Shown here: positions 59,984 to 64,000 of the stretch, piece by piece
Position numbering within the stretch: position 1 is the first letter of the stretch
Layout of the letters: each line of letters begins with the position of its first letter
Assembly: GCF_016862455.1 (NCBI RefSeq)
Contig: NZ_BOMZ01000033.1
Coordinates: 165,642 to 229,641 of the forward strand
Direction of reading: 5' to 3'
Origin: Actinoplanes utahensis
Lineage (GTDB): Bacteria; Actinomycetota; Actinomycetes; Mycobacteriales; Micromonosporaceae
Length of the DNA stretch: 64,000 bases
Made by a program: the position numbers and the translations under genes
Notes under the pieces: generated by a model
Database searches by the model: none
What the model was told of the DNA's origin: nothing
The model's input: the letters and a program-made list of their open reading frames with translations, nothing else

Positions 59984-62815
59984 TCATCGGGCCATCTGGG
60001 CGAAGCGGGCGGCGCCGTCTTCGAGGTCCGGGTGCTCGACGGCCAGAGCCATGGCGACTATCCGGTCGAAGCCCAGGCCGGCGCCGTCGGCATAGGCCGC
60101 GTCGAAGGTGGCGTCGCCCAGCGCGGTACGCAGCGACGCCTGGTGTGCCGACCAGAAAGCGCCGAACGATTCGGTACGGCGGGCGCCCTGGGCAGCCTCC
60201 GCGCCACCGAAGAGGACCGCCGCGGTCGCCGGGTCGCCGCCGAGAGCACAACGGACCGCGATCGCCGCGACCGCGTCAGCCGCGGCCCCCCGGAAACCGT
60301 GCCGCAGCCGGGAACGCAACGCCACCACCAGATGGTCGTGGGCGGCCACCAGGTCACCACGGCAGAGCGCGACCATGCCGAGCAGCCAGTCGACGGTACG
60401 ACGGCCGCGGTCCTCGGGGCGGGCCGCCTCCACGTGACGCGCGGCGCCGAGCAGGTCCGCGGCCTCGGTCAGCGCCTCCCGGCGCCAGAGCAGCTCGGCC
60501 AGGGTCAGGACGGCGGGCAGGGCGGCGTGCGGCACTCCGTGCCGGTCGGCCAAGGCGATGACCTCACGACAGTCGTGCTCCGCGGCGGCCGGATCGTCCC
60601 CGGGCCGGGTCACGCGGGCCGACCGGACCCGGACCAGCAGCCACGGTTCGCCCGAACGTTCGGCCTCGGCCTCGGCATGGGCCAGGAACCGGTCGCGTTC
60701 GGCACGGTCGTCGGTGAGCCGGGCCTGCACCAGACAGGCATCGACCAGATCGACCGCGCTCAGCGGGACCGCGTTCCGCGGCGCCCTCGCCGGCAGCCCG
60801 GTCCCCGTCGCGCCCACGCCGGTGAACACCGTGCTCGGCGATCCGGCGCCCGGGCCGCTCGCCGGCGCCGCGAAGTCCGCTCCGGAACGTGAGCCTGCGG
60901 CGCACGGGGACGTTGCGGGAGAGGCCGTGCCGGGATCCGGGACCGCGGCGCGGGGCGGTGCGGCGGCTTCGGCGGTGGGCAGATGCCGGTAGAGGGTGGC
61001 GAGGAGGTCACGGCCGGCGCGGGCCTCGTTGTGTTCGAGCCACCAGGGCTCCAGGGCGGTGGCCAGGCGTAGGCCGGCGGGCACGTTGCCGGCGGCGGCG
61101 GCCCAGCGCAGGGCGGTCTGCCACTCCGGCACGTAGGGGCACAGTTCGGTGAGAGAGATCGCTCGCACCTGGTCGTCGGTGTCCACGGTGACCCGGTCCA
61201 GGGTGTGCAGGGTCCAGGTCAGGTGCAGATCGCGGACCGCCGGTTCCTCGCCGGTCGCGGCGAGCTGGCGCAACGCGTACGCCCGGACCTGATCCGACAT
61301 CCGGTAACGCGGCCCGGGAACCACCTCGATCAAAGACTTGTCGGCGAGTTCGGAGAGGGCGCCGAGGGCTTCCGGGTCGCACCATTCGACGGTGGCCAGC
61401 TCGACCGGGCCGGCGAAGACGGCGAGCCTGCGCAACAGTCCGGCGGCCCGGTTGCCGAGGGTCCGATAGGACCAGGCCAGGTTGTTGGTCAGGCTGGCGT
61501 GCCGGCCGTCCCCGGCGGCGTCGTTGTCGAGGGCGCCGAGCGGGTCGTCGAGGCGGCGGGCGAGCTGCTCGGCGGGCAGCAACCGCAGGCGCGCGGCGGC
61601 GAGCTGAATGGCCAGCGGCGAGCCCTCCAGTCGTGCGGCGAGCCGGGCCAGCTGCGGATCGCCGTCGTCGAGCCGACCGCCCAGAGCCGCCGCGGCCCGG
61701 TCCCGGAGCAGCGCGAACGCGTCGGCGGGCGCGAGCGGCGGGATCCGCCACACGGTCTCGCCGGCGAGGGCGAGCGGCGCCCGGCCGGTGGCCACGATGT
61801 CGAGGCGGCGGCAGCGGCTGAGCAGGCGGTGCGCCAGGGCCGCGGTCAGGGCGGGCGCCGCGTCGCAGGTCTGCAGAAGCACCAGCATGCGGCGTTCGGC
61901 GCACTGCTCGGTGAGCGTGTCGATCATGGGCCGGCCCGGTTCCGGGCGCAGGCCGAGAGCGGTGGCGAGGGCGACGGGCAGGCCCTGCGACGCGGTTGCG
62001 GCGTCGATCGTCCAGATTCCGCCGGGGTACGCCGCCAGCAACTGCTCGCTCACCGCATGAGTGAGCCGTGTCTTGCCGGAACCGCCCGGCCCGACGACGG
62101 TGACCAGGCGGTGGTGGCTGATCAGCTCGGCCAGTTCGGTGAGCTCGGCGCGCCGCCCCACGAACGGGCTGTGCTCGGCCGGGATGTTGTGCCGGGGCGC
62201 CTGGGCGGTCCGGGGCCGGGGAAAGTCCCGCTCCAGCCCCGGCGCCATCACCTGGAAGATCCGTTCGTCGTCGTCGAAACCCCGCAGCCGGTAGGCGCCC
62301 AGGTCGAGCAGGTCCACGGTGGCCAGGGTGGCGGCGGCCGCGGCCCCGGCCCGGCCACCGGCGACGGCGGCGTGCGTGGCCGTCACGGCCAGGGCGGTCG
62401 CCTCGGAGCAGAGCACCTGCCCGCCGTGGGCGGCGGCGGACACCCGGGCGGCGCGGTGCACCTCGGCACTGGCGTACTCCTGACCGACCGGGATGGCCCG
62501 TCCCGTGTGCAGTCCCATCCGGACACGGGGCACCGCGTCGGAACGTGGCCAGTCGTAGGCGGACAGACGCCGTTGCGCCTCGACACAGGCGGCCACTGCC
62601 GCGTCCGCGCTCGAGAACGCCACGAAAAATGAGTCACCCTCGGTAAGAAGTTCGACACCATCAAAATCAGTAAACACAGCGCGTAGCACTGCTCGATGCG
62701 CTCCAAGGACCCTGCGGTACGCCTCACCAAGCATGCGGGCAAGCCGCGTCGAGCCCTCGATGTCAGTGAACATAAAGGTCACGAGGCCACTGGGTAGCTC
62801 GATCCGTCCCGGCAC
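59984..62815 (-). CDS. Class III nucleotide cyclase fused to AAA/NB-ARC ATPase and TPR region
   Basis: A 943-residue protein. Residues about 10-185 are a class III cyclase with FMFTDIEGSTRL (metal Asp) and EGDSFFVAF (second metal Asp); the transition-state pair reads VHRAARVS, with His for the usual Asn, so activity is uncertain. About 215-470 is an ATPase with Walker A VVGPGGSGKTRLTHA. The remainder is helical, TPR/TTC-like, with a low-complexity insert near residue 640. No LuxR-type HTH ends it. The GTG at 62813-62815 has GGAGG upstream; an ATG at 62881 is weaker. Confidence 0.88.
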   Translation of the reverse strand: MPGRIELPSGLVTFMFTDIEGSTRLARMLGEAYRRVLGAHRAVLRAVFTDFDGVELLTEGDSFFVAFSSADAAVAACVEAQRRLSAYDWPRSDAVPRVRMGLHTGRAIPVGQEYASAEVHRAARVSAAAHGGQVLCSEATALAVTATHAAVAGGRAGAAAAATLATVDLLDLGAYRLRGFDDDERIFQVMAPGLERDFPRPRTAQAPRHNIPAEHSPFVGRRAELTELAELISHHRLVTVVGPGGSGKTRLTHAVSEQLLAAYPGGIWTIDAATASQGLPVALATALGLRPEPGRPMIDTLTEQCAERRMLVLLQTCDAAPALTAALAHRLLSRCRRLDIVATGRAPLALAGETVWRIPPLAPADAFALLRDRAAAALGGRLDDGDPQLARLAARLEGSPLAIQLAAARLRLLPAEQLARRLDDPLGALDNDAAGDGRHASLTNNLAWSYRTLGNRAAGLLRRLAVFAGPVELATVEWCDPEALGALSELADKSLIEVVPGPRYRMSDQVRAYALRQLAATGEEPAVRDLHLTWTLHTLDRVTVDTDDQVRAISLTELCPYVPEWQTALRWAAAAGNVPAGLRLATALEPWWLEHNEARAGRDLLATLYRHLPTAEAAAPPRAAVPDPGTASPATSPCAAGSRSGADFAAPASGPGAGSPSTVFTGVGATGTGLPARAPRNAVPLSAVDLVDACLVQARLTDDRAERDRFLAHAEAEAERSGEPWLLVRVRSARVTRPGDDPAAAEHDCREVIALADRHGVPHAALPAVLTLAELLWRREALTEAADLLGAARHVEAARPEDRGRRTVDWLLGMVALCRGDLVAAHDHLVVALRSRLRHGFRGAAADAVAAIAVRCALGGDPATAAVLFGGAEAAQGARRTESFGAFWSAHQASLRTALGDATFDAAYADGAGLGFDRIVAMALAVEHPDLEDGAARFAQMAR

Positions 62816-63149
62816 GGTGGAACCTCCGCCCCCTTTGGGAAGTCGCGACTCATGCTGCCGTATCTCTGTGTCACCGCCCATCGTAGAAACGGACGGTAAT
62901 CACATGCCCGCCACGGCCGACCCCTTACGAAGGACGCTCCACCGTGATACCGCGCCGCGGCCAGGAATCGACCCGAGGCATACGGGACTACGCGTCTCGT
63001 AACGAAAGAGATCGAACGCGGAAACGCCGCCCACGGTCAAAACCGGCAGGCCGTTCGGGTGTACCCGGAAGAGGCAACGAGATCTACACCGCCTGCAAGG
63101 ACGGCGTCACCGCCTGAAGTCGACAGTGATCAAGGTCGTTGCCGGGGGC
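62816..63149. other. Gene-free stretch upstream of the cyclase-ATPase gene
   Basis: It should hold the promoter of the cyclase-ATPase gene. One plus-strand frame ends NEIYTACKDGVTA near 63117 and looks like a gene's C-terminus, but no matching start or domain is present. Confidence 0.4.
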
Positions 63150-63178
63150 CGCGCGGCCGAGGGGGGAACGGCCGCGCG
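63150..63178 (-). terminator. Terminator after the second FmdB-type gene
   Basis: Perfect 10-bp GC stem (63150-63159 with 63169-63178) and a 9-nt loop, just after the stop of the 63189 gene on the minus strand. Confidence 0.65.
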
Positions 63179-63188
63179 ACACGGGCGG

Positions 63189-63407
63189 TCAGCAGCAGCC
63201 GCCGCCCCCGCAACATCCGCCGCCACCGGCCGGAGCGGCCGGCGCCGCGGCCCCGCCGCCACGGCCCGTGACGGCGACTGTGGACAGCAGCTTGACAGTG
63301 TCGTCATGGCCCTGCGGGCAGGCCGCCGGCTCGGAGGACGCACGCATCGGACGGCTGACCTCGAAGGTGGTGCCACAGGCACGGCACCGGAACTCATAGC
63401 GTGGCAT
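63189..63407 (-). CDS. FmdB-family zinc-ribbon protein with Gly/Cys tail
   Basis: A 72-residue protein with an FmdB zinc ribbon (Cys8, Cys11 in YEFRCRACGTTF; Cys30 in ACPQGHDD) and a tail ending GGGGCCGGGGCC. The Gly/Cys tail suggests metal binding. It has no CIRCE operator, unlike the Ruc-type gene at 23107, so this second family member is controlled differently. The ATG at 63405-63407 has TACGCT 6 nt upstream. Confidence 0.88.
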   Translation of the reverse strand: MPRYEFRCRACGTTFEVSRPMRASSEPAACPQGHDDTVKLLSTVAVTGRGGGAAAPAAPAGGGGCCGGGGCC

Positions 63408-63413
63408 TCGACC

Positions 63414-63419
63414 AGCGTA
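63414..63419 (-). promoter_or_regulatory. -10 element of the second FmdB-type gene, leaderless type
   Basis: TACGCT with a 6-nt spacer to the ATG at 63407. Confidence 0.55.
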
Positions 63420-63496
63420 GGACCCCTACGACGGGCTTCGCACCGGGGTTTGTCCACAGCGCGCCTTCGGCCTCCCCGGCGAGGGTTTCCGGCGGG

Positions 63497-63502
63497 TAGG
63501 GT
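63497..63502 (+). promoter_or_regulatory. -10 element of the 63509 gene, leaderless type
   Basis: TAGGGT with a 6-nt spacer to the GTG at 63509. Confidence 0.55.
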
Positions 63503-63508
63503 CTACCC

Positions 63509-64000
63509 GTGGCGGAGGTACCGAACAACCCAGCACAGCGACCGGAGCTGCGCCCCGCGGCCCCGCATCAGGGCGGGCCGCTGGGCAGTTCAGGGGCGGC
63601 CCCGAGCAGCCCGCCCACCGCCACACCACCCGCCGCCACACCGCCCGCCGGCGCGGACGCGAAGACCCCGGACGCGAAGACCCTGGATGCGGAGACCGCG
63701 GGCACGAAGGCCACTGACGCGAAGACCGCGGGCACGAAGACGTCCGGTGCCGGTGATCCGGCCCCGGCAGACGCGGCGAGCAAGGACGCGGCCGTCAAGA
63801 AAGATGCGGATGCCACGGCCGGGTCGACAACGGCCAGCAGCCCAACAGTCGCCGGAGCCACCACCACACCGGCCGACCCCGCGAAGCCAGACGCCCCGCA
63901 GAGGGATGGCACGAAGCCAGACGCCGCGAAGGCCGACGGCTCGAAGCCAGACGCCGCGAAGGCCGACGGCTCGAAGCCAGACGCCGCGAAGGCCGACGGC
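63509..64000 (+). CDS. Ala/Asp/Lys/Thr-rich repeat protein, truncated by window end
   Basis: The visible 164 residues (start VAEVPNNPAQRPELRPAAPH) are low complexity: Pro/Ala, then Ala/Asp/Lys/Thr repeats (DAKTPDAKTLDAETAGTKA) and a 10-residue SKPDAAKADG repeat at the end. No domain is visible yet, so the functional part must lie beyond base 64000; it could be the N-terminal tail of a membrane or regulatory protein. The GTG at 63509 has TAGGGT 6 nt upstream. Confidence 0.65.
   Translation, partial: MAEVPNNPAQRPELRPAAPHQGGPLGSSGAAPSSPPTATPPAATPPAGADAKTPDAKTLDAETAGTKATDAKTAGTKTSGAGDPAPADAASKDAAVKKDADATAGSTTASSPTVAGATTTPADPAKPDAPQRDGTKPDAAKADGSKPDAAKADGSKPDAAKADG
63911..64000 (+). repeat. 30-bp in-frame tandem repeat, three units, running off the window
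   Basis: Units at 63911, 63941 and 63971 are identical after the first base or two (TCGAAGCCAGACGCCGCGAA...); each encodes SKPDAAKADG. Unit 1 reads T in place of S. Copy number beyond 64000 is not visible. Confidence 0.92.

Noticed and set aside
63060..63117. Frame ending NEIYTACKDGVTA, resembling a protein C-terminus
   Set aside because: Too short, no start or domain upstream. It may be a gene remnant but cannot be supported.

Overview
The window is a gene-dense piece of a very GC-rich actinobacterial chromosome. Many genes start with GTG, many coding regions overlap by 4 bp (ATGA or GTGA), and a large share of starts look leaderless. Family content (DUF3117, DUF1003, DUF2199, DUF6758, bifunctional deacetylase-glycosyltransferase, secreted phospholipase A2) fits Micromonosporaceae, for example Actinoplanes; this is an inference from gene content only. 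No prophage, CRISPR array, transposase or plasmid gene was seen, so most of the window is core chromosome.

Layout. 1-9.4 kb: ispE (partial), a 26-codon coupled ORF, ksgA, tatD, metG, rsmI and the protein O-mannosyltransferase gene. 9.8-13 kb: a membrane-anchored Pro/Thr-rich protein and a polysaccharide deacetylase fused to a family 2 glycosyltransferase. 13-16.2 kb: a GAF/pseudo-kinase protein, DUF2199, a secreted acidic protein and tRNA-Ala(CGC). 16.4-24.4 kb: the sepX/glpR-rimJ-glp(moeA)-galU cluster, a GGDEF cyclase, 5-formyl-THF cyclo-ligase, and an FmdB/Ruc-type chaperone gene behind a CIRCE operator. From memory, 1-24 kb follows the M. tuberculosis Rv0990c-Rv1011 order, without rpfB. 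24.8-33 kb: small membrane and regulatory genes, CatR/FurA-type regulator, oxygenase, RecB-like nuclease, MarC, PHP esterase, PH-domain protein, TrmH. 33.2-35.8 kb: thioredoxin under a perfect SigR-type promoter, then an intein-containing radical SAM gene behind two SOS (LexA) boxes. 36.5-43.5 kb: CoA-binding protein, DUF4190, SDR, EamA, HAD, PhzF. 43.5-54.8 kb: an MgtE-like soluble protein, DUF1003, mrp, tatB, htrA, O-methyltransferase, pepA, DUF3117, paaX-enoyl-CoA hydratase, tag and a DivIVA-domain protein; this resembles M. tuberculosis Rv1209-Rv1232c but without sigE-rseA. 54.8-64 kb: a lone nuoA, korAB, a TrkA-type potassium channel, secreted phospholipase A2, a class III cyclase-ATPase, a second FmdB protein, and a repeat-rich gene that runs off the end.

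Three stress circuits can be read directly from operators: HrcA/CIRCE (protein folding, 23.06 kb), SigR (thiol oxidation, 33.22 kb) and LexA/SOS (DNA damage, 33.77-33.83 kb). Two window-wide patterns stand out. Twenty start codons carry TANNNT 6-8 nt upstream, the signature of leaderless mRNAs. Several short tandem-repeat arrays are anchored on the stop codons of genes.
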